The notes below the pieces were generated by a model that saw only the letters and a list, made by a program, of their open reading frames with translations, ran no database searches and had not been told where the DNA came from. The translations under genes were made by a program, and so were the position numbers. From the NCBI GenBank assembly GCA_013388685.1, contig JACAET010000052.1, positions 124,001 through 188,000 of the forward strand: a stretch of 64,000 nucleotides of DNA, given 5' to 3'. The DNA is from Chloroflexota bacterium (GTDB lineage: Bacteria > Chloroflexota > Anaerolineae > Anaerolineales > Villigracilaceae). Of this stretch, positions 36,455 to 44,564 are shown one piece after another; position 1 is the first letter of the stretch; every line of letters starts with the position of its first letter.

Positions 36455-37516
36455 ATGCCAATCCCACACACCGGACGCGAAATTCGCCTCACCACCCTTT
36501 CTGCCTGCGCGGGTTGAGCGTCCAAACTAAGCGCAGATGCGCTGACGCAGGTTCTGCGTCCAATCAAAGACATCTTCGACGCCGCCTCCTTCCCGGACCT
36601 GTTGATTGGTCTGCGTGAACCGGATGACGCGGCGGTTTGGCGTTTGGACGATGACAAAGCGCTCGTCGTCACCACCGACTTCTTCACGCCGGTGGTGGAC
36701 GACGCCTACGAGTACGGCGCCATCGCCGCCGCCAACAGCCTGTCGGACGTGTACGCGATGGGCGGGCGTCCCTTCCTGGCGTTGAACGTGGCGGCTCTGC
36801 CCGATAACCTGCCAGCCGAAATTTCCAGCGAAATCATTCGCGGCGGTGCGGAAAAGGCGCGCGAGGCGGGCGTGGTCATTGCGGGCGGGCATACGGTCAA
36901 GGACAAAGAACCGAAGTACGGTTTGGTGGTGATCGGATTCGTCCATCCGCAAAAGATGATGAGTAAAGGCGGGTTGCAGGCTGGCGATGCGCTGGTGTTA
37001 ACCAAACCGCTCGGCTTCGGTGTCACGACCACTGCCCTGAAGCGCGAACAGGCAGACGAGGCAGACGTCCGCGAGGCGGTGGAGTGGATGAAACGGCTGA
37101 ATGACAAGGCAGCGCAGTTAGCCAATGACTTCAACCTGCGGGCTGCAACCGATATTACCGGCTACAGCCTGCTCGGTCATGCCATGGAGATGGCAGACGC
37201 GTCTGGCGTTGGGCTAAACTTCGAATTTGCCAAGATCCCGTTCATTTCCTGCGCGCGGAAATACGCTGAAAAGGGCTGTTTTGCCGGAGGGGCGTTCGAC
37301 AACAAGGGGTTTTTCGAGGCGAAGGTCAGGTTTGCAGGTTCACTGGACGAGGAGAACCAGATGCTCTTGTTCGACCCGCAGACCAGCGGAGGTCTCCTGC
37401 TGGGCGTGCCGCAGGAAAAACTGGAGGCGTTCCTCGCGCGGGCGCGCGAAATCGGTCAAGCCGCCTGGGTGGTAGGGCGCGTTGAAACAGGTTCAGGCAT
37501 TCGAATAGGAGGTTGA
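36455..37516 (+). CDS. selD: Selenide, water dikinase SelD, selenocysteine-containing (UGA at codon 21)
   Basis: 353 residues if the in-frame TGA at 36515-36517 is read as selenocysteine. The family N-terminus REIRLTTLSACAG-U-ASKL is complete across the TGA, and Sec21 with Lys24 matches the catalytic Cys/Sec and Lys of SelD (UxxK). An AUG-only reading from 36602 would miss the whole active site. Later motifs are DDAAVW, TTDFFTPVVDD, SLSDVYAMGG, GGHTVKD, and DPQTSGGLLLGVP. The enzyme makes selenophosphate from selenide and ATP for Sec-tRNA. A SECIS-like hairpin follows the TGA. No clear Shine-Dalgarno precedes the ATG, so readthrough from the prohibitin-like gene is possible. Confidence 0.93.
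36530..36560 (+). promoter_or_regulatory. Candidate SECIS element of selD
   Basis: GACGCAG (36544-36550) pairs with CTGCGTC (36554-36560) around a GTT loop whose first base is G; the loop begins 33 bases after the UGA. A smaller hairpin, AGCGC-AGAT-GCGCT (36530-36543), lies nearer. Bacterial SECIS elements usually have a 4-16 bp stem and a loop starting 16-37 bases after UGA with an early G. Confidence 0.65.
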
Positions 37517-37517
37517 C

Positions 37518-37676
37518 ATGGGCATAATGGATATTGGCATTGTGGAACTCTTCGTACTCCTCTTTACTACAATGCTGTGGCTGGCGGTTCCGTTGGGAAT
37601 TTTGTATCTGCTTTACGCCATCTACAAGAAGATTTCCGTTATTGAAGAGCAGTTAAAACGGAACGAAAAACGGTAA
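37518..37676 (+). CDS. Small single-span membrane protein
   Basis: 52 residues, MGIMDIGIVELF...; AGGAGG (37507-37512) lies five bases before the ATG, inside the last codons of selD. One hydrophobic helix (about 8-34) is followed by a short charged, helical tail (KKISVIEEQLKRNEKR). It is tightly coupled to selD. No family is recognised. Confidence 0.65.
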   Translation: MGIMDIGIVELFVLLFTTMLWLAVPLGILYLLYAIYKKISVIEEQLKRNEKR

Positions 37677-37677
37677 T

Positions 37678-37792
37678 TTACGTCAGTTCGGGATAAGGAA
37701 AAAGGCATGTTACCCGACGCTAGAGAGCGTCTTTTACGCCAAGCGTAGGGGATGTTCTCTGGCGTCCCCCCGCTTATCCCGAATTCACGTTA
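37678..37792. repeat. MITE-like or structured element with 20-bp inverted ends
   Basis: Left arm 37678-37697 and right arm 37773-37792 match at 17 of 20 positions, including the continuous 11-mer TTCGGGATAAG. Inside are two smaller hairpins (GACGC-TAGAGA-GCGTC and TACGC-CAA-GCGTA). No coding capacity. Confidence 0.55.
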
Positions 37793-38016
37793 TTTTCTTT
37801 TTTCAGGGGAAAATTACGAAGCACAATATTCATAGTACAATAGGGGAAGTGTAGAAAAAATCCACCGCATCATGTCTGATGAAGTCCCCTTAGATAGTGC
37901 ACACGTTATCAAACACCCGGTTCTGCCTGCTGATGTCGGTCAGCGGGCATGTTGGAATTTAATCGACACAAACACGCCCATAACGCAAATCGTATAAAAC
38001 AACCACAACTCTTTCG
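37793..38016. other. Intergenic region before the CBS/CorC gene
   Basis: AT-richer than its surroundings. A 41-codon open frame (37872-37997) has no ribosome-binding site or recognisable feature. TATAAA at 37993-37998 is a possible -10 box for the next gene. Confidence 0.35.
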
Positions 38017-39330
38017 ATGAACATTACTTCAGAAATTCTAATCATCCTGGCTGTCATTCTTGTCAATGGCATCCTGGCCATGTCCGAAATGGCTGTTGCG
38101 GCTTCGCGCAAGGCGCGCCTGCAGCAACGCGAAAACGATGGGGATAGACGGGCAAGGAAAGTCCTGAACCTGTTACAAGACCCCAACCTGTTCCTCTCCA
38201 CCGTTCAAATCGGGATCACACTCGTGGGCGTGTTCACAGGCGCGGTCGGCGGAGCGACCCTGGCTGAACCTCTGGGTGCGGTGCTGGCGAAGGTGCCGTT
38301 ATTTTCGAATTTCGCGGAATCACTGGCTCTTGGCATTGTGGTCATCTGTATTACTATCGTCTCAATCCTATTGGGAGAATTGGTCCCCAAACGAATCGCT
38401 TTGCACAACCCCGAACAGATCGCATCCTTTCTTGCCAGCCCGATGATCCTGGTGTCAAAGTTGTTCAGCCCGCTGGTCTGGCTTCTAGGAAAGCTGACCA
38501 ATCTTATTCTGGGCATCCTCGGTATCAAACCCGGCAATGAGCCGCCCGTGACCGAGGAGGAGATCCAATTGCTTATCGATCAGGGCACCCAGGCGGGCGT
38601 TTTCGATGAGTCGGAACAGGAAATGGTGGAAGGGGTGTTCAGCCTGGGCGATCAGCGCGTATATTCGATCATGACACCGCGCACCGATATCGTCTGGCTG
38701 GATATTGACGACAGCCTCGAAGAAATCCGCGAAAAGATCGCCGCGAACGATTACTCACGCTTTCCCGTCCGGCAAGGCACGCTGGATGTCATCCTGGGCA
38801 TCGTCAAGGCGAGGGATTTACTTGTGCCGAGCCTGAAAGGCGAACCCCTCCACCTGAAAGACCTGCTCCGCCCCGCCTTCTACATCCCTGAAACCATGCT
38901 GGCTTCGCGCGCGCTGGAAATCCTCAAGGAAAAAGGCACCGATATGCTGCTGGTCATTGACGAGTTCGGCGGCGTGCAGGGATTGCTGACCATCAACGAC
39001 ATTCTCGAGGAAATCGTCGGCGAAATGGAACAGGACGAGCCGCAAGCCACCCAGCGGCAGGACGGCTCCTGGCTGCTGGATGGCATGTTGGAAGTGGACG
39101 AATTCAAGGAAATTTTCGGCTTCCCCTCTCTGCCTCATGAGGACGAATATGAGACGCTCAGCGGCTTTGTCATGATGTCGCTCGGACGCGTGCCGCAGGT
39201 GACCGACCACTTCGAATGGAACGGCTACCGCTTCGAAATCATGGACATGGACGGGCGGCGCGTGGACAAGGTGCTGGTCACCACCCTGCCGCAAAAACCG
39301 TTCCCGCAGGAGCCGCGCGGGAATCTATAA
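38017..39330 (+). CDS. DUF21-CBS-CorC/HlyC membrane protein (CNNM family)
   Basis: 437 residues. The N-terminal CNNM transmembrane domain (about 1-190) has LVNGILAMSEMAVAASRKARLQQ and ELVPKRIALHNPEQIA. Two CBS domains follow (about 215-340; SIMTPRTDIVWLDIDDSLEE, IDEFGGVQGLLTINDILEEI), then a C-terminal CorC_HlyC domain (about 350-430). Relatives transport or regulate Mg2+/Co2+. The name haemolysin sometimes used is historical. No Shine-Dalgarno is seen before the ATG. A MITE-like element begins at the stop codon. Confidence 0.92.
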   Translation: MNITSEILIILAVILVNGILAMSEMAVAASRKARLQQRENDGDRRARKVLNLLQDPNLFLSTVQIGITLVGVFTGAVGGATLAEPLGAVLAKVPLFSNFAESLALGIVVICITIVSILLGELVPKRIALHNPEQIASFLASPMILVSKLFSPLVWLLGKLTNLILGILGIKPGNEPPVTEEEIQLLIDQGTQAGVFDESEQEMVEGVFSLGDQRVYSIMTPRTDIVWLDIDDSLEEIREKIAANDYSRFPVRQGTLDVILGIVKARDLLVPSLKGEPLHLKDLLRPAFYIPETMLASRALEILKEKGTDMLLVIDEFGGVQGLLTINDILEEIVGEMEQDEPQATQRQDGSWLLDGMLEVDEFKEIFGFPSLPHEDEYETLSGFVMMSLGRVPQVTDHFEWNGYRFEIMDMDGRRVDKVLVTTLPQKPFPQEPRGNL

Positions 39331-39491
39331 GAAAGTGTTTTGAAATTCGTTCTAAACCACAGATGAACACAGATGAACACAGATGAACACAGATCAATAA
39401 GATTTGAGAGCATTTTCACGGTTGCTTTCTCAAAAAATCAGTATCCATCCGTGTGTATCTGTAGTGAATGTTGAGTTTCAACACGCTCTCT
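39330..39491. repeat. MITE-like element enclosing a 10-base tandem repeat
   Basis: Ends AGAAAGTGTTTTGAAA (39330-39345) and the complement of 39476-39491 (AGAGAGCGTGTTGAAA) match at 13 of 16 and resemble the ends at 20567-20664. Inside, CACAGATGAA is repeated three times, then a variant CACAGATCAA (39358-39397). No gene. Confidence 0.5.
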
Positions 39492-39521
39492 AAGGGCTGT
39501 ATCTTTTCCCGTCACTCACAG

Positions 39522-39527
39522 TAAAAT
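39522..39527 (+). promoter_or_regulatory. -10-like box of the HAD gene (likely leaderless)
   Basis: TAAAAT ends six bases before the ATG at 39534. No Shine-Dalgarno is seen. Confidence 0.45.
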
Positions 39528-39533
39528 AACCGC

Positions 39534-40283
39534 ATGCCACGAAACTTCATTCGCGCCATCCTCTTCGACTTCGGCGGGACGCTCATGTACGGCCGCCGGG
39601 ATTGGGCACCCATCGTCGCGCAAGCCGATGAGGTGCTTACCGAACATCTTCGCGCCCACGGAATGGAAGTCAACGCCAACACTTTTCCCATCGAGTTCCG
39701 CAAGAGACTCGGCGACTATTTCAAACAGCGCGAAGACGACCTGCTCGAAACGACCTACACGTTCGTTCTGCGCGAACTTCTCAGGAACAAGGGGTACGAG
39801 GAGGTCTCGAACGACATCCTGCGCAGCGCGTTGAACGCGTTGTTCTCCGTCACACAAGCCAACTGGGTGCTGGAGGAGGACGCCATTCCGACACTGCAAA
39901 AATTGCGCGCCAAAGGGTACAACATGGGCATCATCTCGAACGCGGGCGACGACGCCGATGTTCAGCAACTCGCCCGCAAGTTCGGCATCACCGAATTTTT
40001 CGATTTCATCCTGACCTCCGCCGCGTGCAGTTACCGCAAACCGCATCCGCGCATTTTCGAACTCGCGCTGTCGCAGTGGTACTGCCCTCCCAACGAGGCG
40101 GTGATGGTCGGCGACAACCTCGACGCGGACATTCGCGGAGCACAGGCGGTGGGAATTTATGGCATCTGGATCAACCGCCGCGCCAACCCGGAGATGGAAA
40201 AGCAGGAACAGGTCCAGCCGGACGCGAGCCTGTCCACCCTTCTGGAATTGCCCGCCGTTCTCGACCGCCTTCAAATCCAATAA
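39534..40283 (+). CDS. HAD-superfamily hydrolase
   Basis: 249 residues. HAD motif I reads FDFGGTL: the nucleophile Asp is kept, but the usual second Asp (DxD) is Gly, as in some subgroups such as YihX-like phosphatases. Motif II is IISNAG, a Lys lies in SYRKPHPRIF (motif III), and motif IV is MVGDNLDADIRGAQAVG. A helical cap occupies about 25-105. It probably removes phosphate from a small metabolite. The substrate is unknown. It is six bases upstream of the EamA gene. Confidence 0.85.
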   Translation: MPRNFIRAILFDFGGTLMYGRRDWAPIVAQADEVLTEHLRAHGMEVNANTFPIEFRKRLGDYFKQREDDLLETTYTFVLRELLRNKGYEEVSNDILRSALNALFSVTQANWVLEEDAIPTLQKLRAKGYNMGIISNAGDDADVQQLARKFGITEFFDFILTSAACSYRKPHPRIFELALSQWYCPPNEAVMVGDNLDADIRGAQAVGIYGIWINRRANPEMEKQEQVQPDASLSTLLELPAVLDRLQIQ

Positions 40284-40289
40284 CCTTCC

Positions 40290-41171
40290 ATGCCAAATAA
40301 AAACATCCCCGCCTACATCGCGCTGGGCATTGGTATCCTGGCGCTGAGTTTCTCCGCCATGTTCGTCCGCTGGGCAAATGCCCCCGGTCCCGTCACCGCT
40401 TTCTACCGCATGTTTTTTTCCATCTTCATGCTCGCGCCCCTGGTACTAACACGCAAAGAGGAAAGCCGCACGCTTCGCGGCTCCACCCTGATCTTCCCCC
40501 TGCTGGCGGGCGTCTTCACCGCGCTCGACCTCGGCCTGTGGACCACTGCCCTCTCCTACACCACCGCCGCCAACGCCACCCTGCTGGGCAACACGGCGCC
40601 GCTGTGGGTGGCGCTCGGCACCTGGCTCATCCTCAAACAAAAACTCTCCGGCACGTTCTGGCGCGGGCTGGCGATCACACTGGCGGGAGCGGCGCTCATC
40701 ATGGGGGCTGATTTCATCCTGCATCCGCGTTTCGGCGTCGGCGACTTAATGGCAATCTTCACCGGCTTCTTCTACGGCGGCTACTTCCTCTTCACCGAAA
40801 AAAGCCGCCTGCACTTTAGCCCCATCGCCCATATCTGGATCGTCGGCGTCGGCGCGAGCGTATCCCTGCTCATCCTCAACCGCATCCTGCAAAACCCGCT
40901 CGCCGGTTTCGACACCCGGACATGGATCGTCTTCCTCACCACCGCGCTGGTCTCACAACTCATCGGCTACATGGCACTCGCCTACGCCCTCGGCCATCTG
41001 CCCGCCTCCATCGTTTCACCCACCATGGTGTTACAGCCTGTCGTGACGGCATTTCTTGCCATTCCTCTTCTCGGCGAAATTCCCAACCTCTGGCAGGGGA
41101 TCGGCGGAACAGTGGCACTGATCGGGATTTACATGGTCAACCAGAGTCACTACCAGACAGGACGAAAATGA
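40290..41171 (+). CDS. EamA-family drug/metabolite transporter
   Basis: 293 residues with ten hydrophobic segments in two EamA repeats (about 10-140 and 155-285). FVRWANAPGPVTAFYRM in helix 2 and TTAANATLLGNTAPLWVAL in helix 4 are typical, as is ASIVSPTMVLQPVVTAFLAI in the second repeat. It probably exports or imports a small metabolite; the direction and substrate are unknown. It is co-directional with the HAD gene and possibly in one operon with it. Confidence 0.9.
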   Translation: MPNKNIPAYIALGIGILALSFSAMFVRWANAPGPVTAFYRMFFSIFMLAPLVLTRKEESRTLRGSTLIFPLLAGVFTALDLGLWTTALSYTTAANATLLGNTAPLWVALGTWLILKQKLSGTFWRGLAITLAGAALIMGADFILHPRFGVGDLMAIFTGFFYGGYFLFTEKSRLHFSPIAHIWIVGVGASVSLLILNRILQNPLAGFDTRTWIVFLTTALVSQLIGYMALAYALGHLPASIVSPTMVLQPVVTAFLAIPLLGEIPNLWQGIGGTVALIGIYMVNQSHYQTGRK

Positions 41172-41260
41172 CCCCGCTTCCTTCCCCGCCGACACCTGCT
41201 TCTGCTCAAAAGCCCTGATCCCCACCGAAAACCTATCCTCCTCCCTCCCCTGCCCCCTGC

Positions 41261-41266
41261 TATAAT
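41261..41266 (+). promoter_or_regulatory. -10 box of rarA (likely leaderless)
   Basis: TATAAT ends seven bases before the rarA ATG, with CCCCAGC between. Confidence 0.6.
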
Positions 41267-41273
41267 CCCCAGC

Positions 41274-42680
41274 ATGCCGGACCTCTTCGACCACGCCCTG
41301 TACGAACGTATGAAACAGGAGGCGCCGCTCGCCGCGCGCATGCGCCCGCGCACGCTGGAGGAATTCGTCGGCCAGGAACACATCATCGGCGAGGGTAAAC
41401 TCCTGCGCCGCGCCATCGAAGCGGACCGACTCTTTTCCTCCATCATCCTGTGGGGACCGCCCGGCACGGGCAAGACCACCCTCGCCCAGGTCATCGCGAA
41501 CACGACCAAGAGTCACTTTGTCACCATCTCCGCCATCCTTGCAGGCAAGGCAGACCTGCGCGCCATCATCGAAGGAGCCCTCGAACGCCGCCGCCTGCAC
41601 AACACCCGCACCCTCCTCTTTGTGGATGAAGTCCATCGCTGGAACAAGGCTCAACAGGACGCGCTCCTGCCGCACGTCGAGGCGGGAGTCGTCACCCTCA
41701 TCGGCGCGACGACGGAGAATCCATACTTCGAGGTCATCAAGGCGTTGATCTCGCGTTCGCGCGTCTTTCAACTCAGGAACCTAAATCAACAAGAGACCGG
41801 CATCCTGCTCGACCGCGCCCTTGCAGATAAGGAACGCGGGTACGGAAACAAACGCATCCTGCTGGACCCCGACGCCCGCGCGCACCTCATCGAAGTCGCC
41901 TCCGGCGACGCGCGCAACGCGCTCAATGCGCTCGAATTGGCGGTCGAATCCACCGCGCCGGACGAGGAGGGCATCGTCCGCATCACACTGGAGGTGGCGC
42001 AAGAGTCCATTCAGCGGCGGGCGGTGCTGTATGACAAGGACGGCGACGCGCATTACGATACGATCTCTGCCTTCATCAAGTCGGTGCGCGGAAGCGACCC
42101 CGATGCCGCGCTCTACTGGCTAGCCAAAATGATCTATGCCGGTGAAGACCCGCGCTTCATCCTCCGTCGCCTGATTATTCTGGCAGGCGATGACATTGGT
42201 CTTGCCGACCCGATGGGGCTGGTGGTTGCGTCGTCCGCCGCGCAAGCCTTTGATTACATCGGTCTCCCCGAAGGCATCTATCCCATCGTCGAAGCGACGC
42301 TGTACCTTGCCACAGCGCCCAAATCCAACAGCGCGGGCGCATACTTCAAGGCGATGAAGAAGATCGAGGACGAGGGGCAAATCTCCGTGCCGCGCCATCT
42401 CATGGACGGCAGCCGCGACGCGGCCGCGATGGGTCACGGCAAGGATTACGTGTACCCGCACGAATTCGAGGGGCACTTCGCTCCGCAACAATACCTGCCG
42501 AAGCGGCTGCTCGGAACGTATTTCTATTCGCCGACAGAGGAGGGATACGAGTCGCAGGTCAAGTCGCGGCTGCAACGGTGGCGCGAGGCACAGCGCAAGG
42601 CATTGGGGATTACAAAAGTGGAGAACGTCCCCGACATGAGCGAGGAACAGATTCAAGAGATGAAGAGGAAAATCAAATAA
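41274..42680 (+). CDS. rarA: Replication-associated recombination protein RarA (MgsA)
   Basis: 468 residues. AAA+ ATPase related to clamp loaders, acting at stalled replication forks. Walker [13 protein letters not shown], Walker [23 protein letters not shown], sensor 1 [12 protein letters not shown] and sensor 2 [15 protein letters not shown] are present. The C-terminal MgsA tetramerisation part is typical ([32 protein letters not shown]). The stop codon overlaps the next start (TAATG), so translation is coupled. Confidence 0.93.
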   Translation: MPDLFDHALYERMKQEAPLAARMRPRTLEEFVGQEHIIGEGKLLRRAIEADRLFSSIILWGPPGTGKTTLAQVIANTTKSHFVTISAILAGKADLRAIIEGALERRRLHNTRTLLFVDEVHRWNKAQQDALLPHVEAGVVTLIGATTENPYFEVIKALISRSRVFQLRNLNQQETGILLDRALADKERGYGNKRILLDPDARAHLIEVASGDARNALNALELAVESTAPDEEGIVRITLEVAQESIQRRAVLYDKDGDAHYDTISAFIKSVRGSDPDAALYWLAKMIYAGEDPRFILRRLIILAGDDIGLADPMGLVVASSAAQAFDYIGLPEGIYPIVEATLYLATAPKSNSAGAYFKAMKKIEDEGQISVPRHLMDGSRDAAAMGHGKDYVYPHEFEGHFAPQQYLPKRLLGTYFYSPTEEGYESQVKSRLQRWREAQRKALGITKVENVPDMSEEQIQEMKRKIK

Positions 42681-43303
42681 TGCCTTTATTGCTGCTCATC
42701 CGCCACGGCGAAAACGACTACACCAAAACGCATCGGCTGGCAGGCAGACTGCCCGGCGTGCACCTCAATGAACAGGGACAGAAACAGGCTCAGGCGTTGG
42801 GCGAAGCGTTTCAGGATGTCCCCCTCAAGGCGTTGTACGCAAGTCCGCTGGAGAGGGCGCTGGAGACCGCCGCGCCCATTGCAGAGAGGACCGGCTTGAC
42901 CATCCAAAAAGAAGCGGGACTACTCGAAACGAATGTCGGCGACTGGCAGGGAAAATCGCTCAAACGGCTTTCTCTGTACAAACATTGGAAAGTGGTGCAA
43001 CGCGCGCCGTCGCGGGCGCAATTTCCCAACGGCGAGACGTTTTACGCATGTCAGAGCCGCGTCGTCGGCGCGCTCGACGCCATCCTTGCCAGGCACAAGC
43101 CGCAGGACATCGTGGCGTGCGTTCTGCACGCCGACCCAATCAAACTGGCGGTGGCGCACTATATCGGTCTGCCGCTCGATCAGTTTCAGCGGCTGGCGTG
43201 TGATACCGGCTCGCTTACGGCGCTCGCCCTCGGCGACATGGGGGCGGGCTTGCTGAAACTCAATCAAAAACCGCCGTTCGATTTTCTGCCGAAGAAAAAA
43301 TAA
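42680..43303 (+). CDS. Histidine phosphatase (phosphoglycerate mutase-like)
   Basis: 207 residues starting [13 protein letters not shown] at the TAATG junction with rarA. The phosphohistidine motif is LIRHGE, the second catalytic region is YASPLERALETA, a Glu lies in LLETNVGDWQGKS, and a later His is in ACVLHADPIKLAVAHY. It acts as a phosphatase or mutase on an unknown small phosphoester. It lies between rarA and the AhpD-like selenoprotein, 19 bases upstream of the latter, and probably belongs to the same transcript. Confidence 0.88.
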   Translation: MPLLLLIRHGENDYTKTHRLAGRLPGVHLNEQGQKQAQALGEAFQDVPLKALYASPLERALETAAPIAERTGLTIQKEAGLLETNVGDWQGKSLKRLSLYKHWKVVQRAPSRAQFPNGETFYACQSRVVGALDAILARHKPQDIVACVLHADPIKLAVAHYIGLPLDQFQRLACDTGSLTALALGDMGAGLLKLNQKPPFDFLPKKK

Positions 43304-43322
43304 TCGATCCCGCAAATCGCCC

Positions 43323-43898
43323 ATGCCCTGGATCAAACAAATTTCCACGGAAGATGCAACGGGTTTGCTGAAAGCCCAGTTTGACGCGGCGTTGAAGCGC
43401 GCCGGACGGGTGTGGCATATCGTCCACATCATGTCGCTCAACCCGCGCGCCCTGCGGGACAGCATCGCCTTCTATGCGACGATCATGATGGGCGAATCGC
43501 CCCTCACAAGGGTGCAGCGTGAAATGCTGGCGGTGGTGGTCTCGTTCGAGAACCATTGCCAGTACTGAATACAGGCGCACGCGCATGACCTCCGTGCCGA
43601 GGTCGGGAAAAACATGAGCAGCGATGCGGCGGACGATTTTGTCCATGCGGTCGCGCGGGACTGGAAAACCGCCCCGCTTTCAGCGACCGACCGCGCCCTG
43701 TGCGCATTCGCCGCCAAACTGACGCACACCCCATCGCAAATGTCCCCAGCCGACCTCGAAATTCTCCGCTCACACGGACTGGACGACCGCGCCATCCATG
43801 ACGCGACTCAAATCGTCGGTTACTTCAACTACATCAACCGCATTGCCGACGCGCTCGGCGTGGAGCCGGAGGATTTCATTCCACCCTGGAGCAAATGA
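43323..43898 (+). CDS. AhpD-like (carboxymuconolactone decarboxylase fold) selenoprotein, CxxU active site
   Basis: 191 residues if the in-frame TGA at 43566-43568 is read as selenocysteine. Both sides stay in the same frame and form one AhpD/peroxidase-related domain: FENHCQY-U-IQAHAHDLRAE places Sec82 where the second Cys of the CxxC redox site (NxCxYCxxxH) should be, and the catalytic-region His follows. The second half (KNMSSDAADDFVHAV... to FIPPWSK) is the normal C-terminal part of these proteins. A hairpin of SECIS type lies 24 bases after the UGA. A thiol-peroxidase or reductase role is expected. A nonsense mutation is the alternative, less likely given the exact site. Confidence 0.9.
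43587..43604 (+). promoter_or_regulatory. Candidate SECIS element of the AhpD-like gene
   Basis: GACCTC (43587-43592) pairs perfectly with GAGGTC (43599-43604) around a CGTGCC loop. The loop begins 24 bases after the UGA and has G at its second position, fitting the bacterial SECIS consensus. Confidence 0.7.
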
Positions 43899-43948
43899 CC
43901 GCCGCAGGGCGGGCATCCCCAATTTCCGCCTGTACGGTCTGCTGCAAC

Positions 43949-44524
43949 TCATCCTTTCAACAGTTCTTCCGCCGCCTCCTCTTCGGGCTTGGCAAGCGGC
44001 GGCATTTCGAGAATGGAGTTCAACCCAAAGTGTTGCAGGAACTCCGGCGTGGTGGAATACAAAATGGGACGCCCCGGTCCGTCGGCGCGACCCGATTCGA
44101 GAATCAGACCCTTGTGGAGTAAACTCTTCAACATGCTGTCGCTATTCACCCCGCGGATGGAATCGATTTGCGGGCGGGTGACCGGCTGCTGGTAGGCAAT
44201 AATCGCCAGCGTTTCCAGCGCGGCGCGGCTGAGGTGGCTGGTCGCTTCGAGACCGAGAAAACGTTCGATCAGTCCGGCGAGTTGCGGCGCGGTGGTCAGT
44301 TGTACACGTCCGGCATGTCGCTGCAGGCGCAAGCCGCGCGTCTGGAGGGAGGCGTCCAGTTCGTTCAGTCCGCGCTCGATGACCGAAGGAGCCACATCCA
44401 GGACCGCCGCCAGTTGCGCGGTGCTCACGGGCTCAGCCGTCACAAACAGAATCGCCTCCAGCTTGACCGCCAGTGGCAAATCAGTTTCAGAATGTTGACC
44501 GGGGTTTTGTTCGAAGTCGCTCAT
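43949..44524 (-). CDS. scpB: Chromosome segregation/condensation protein ScpB
   Basis: 191 residues starting MSDFEQNPGQ; the open frame upstream is not typical of the family. Two winged-helix domains (about 15-95 and 98-170) contain LEAILFVTAEPVSTAQLA and LSRAALETLAIIAYQQPVTRPQI with IRGVNSDSMLKSLLHKGLI. ScpB forms the kleisin regulator of the SMC complex with ScpA. scpA is often directly upstream but is not here; instead the divergent neighbour is a lipoprotein gene. Confidence 0.93.
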   Translation of the reverse strand: MSDFEQNPGQHSETDLPLAVKLEAILFVTAEPVSTAQLAAVLDVAPSVIERGLNELDASLQTRGLRLQRHAGRVQLTTAPQLAGLIERFLGLEATSHLSRAALETLAIIAYQQPVTRPQIDSIRGVNSDSMLKSLLHKGLILESGRADGPGRPILYSTTPEFLQHFGLNSILEMPPLAKPEEEAAEELLKG

Positions 44525-44526
44525 GC

Positions 44527-44532
44527 TATAAT
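44527..44532 (+). promoter_or_regulatory. -10 box of the lipoprotein gene
   Basis: TATAAT immediately next to the divergent scpB start, 32 bases before the ATG at 44565. Confidence 0.5.
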
Positions 44533-44564
44533 TGCTCCGCTTAAGACCTGAGATTGGATCGAAA

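Noticed and set aside
36602..37516. selD starting at ATG 36602
   Set aside because: This would lack the catalytic Cys/Sec and Lys; the missing residues are encoded in frame upstream across the TGA.
37872..37997. 41-codon small gene
   Set aside because: No ribosome-binding site, promoter spacing or recognisable motif.
39358..39397. CRISPR-like array
   Set aside because: The unit is a 10-base direct tandem repeat with no spacers and no cas genes.
43323..43898. AhpD-like gene as a pseudogene with a nonsense mutation
   Set aside because: The stop is a TGA exactly at a redox Cys column, the frame is kept, codon use is normal on both sides, a SECIS-like hairpin follows, and another Sec gene is nearby.
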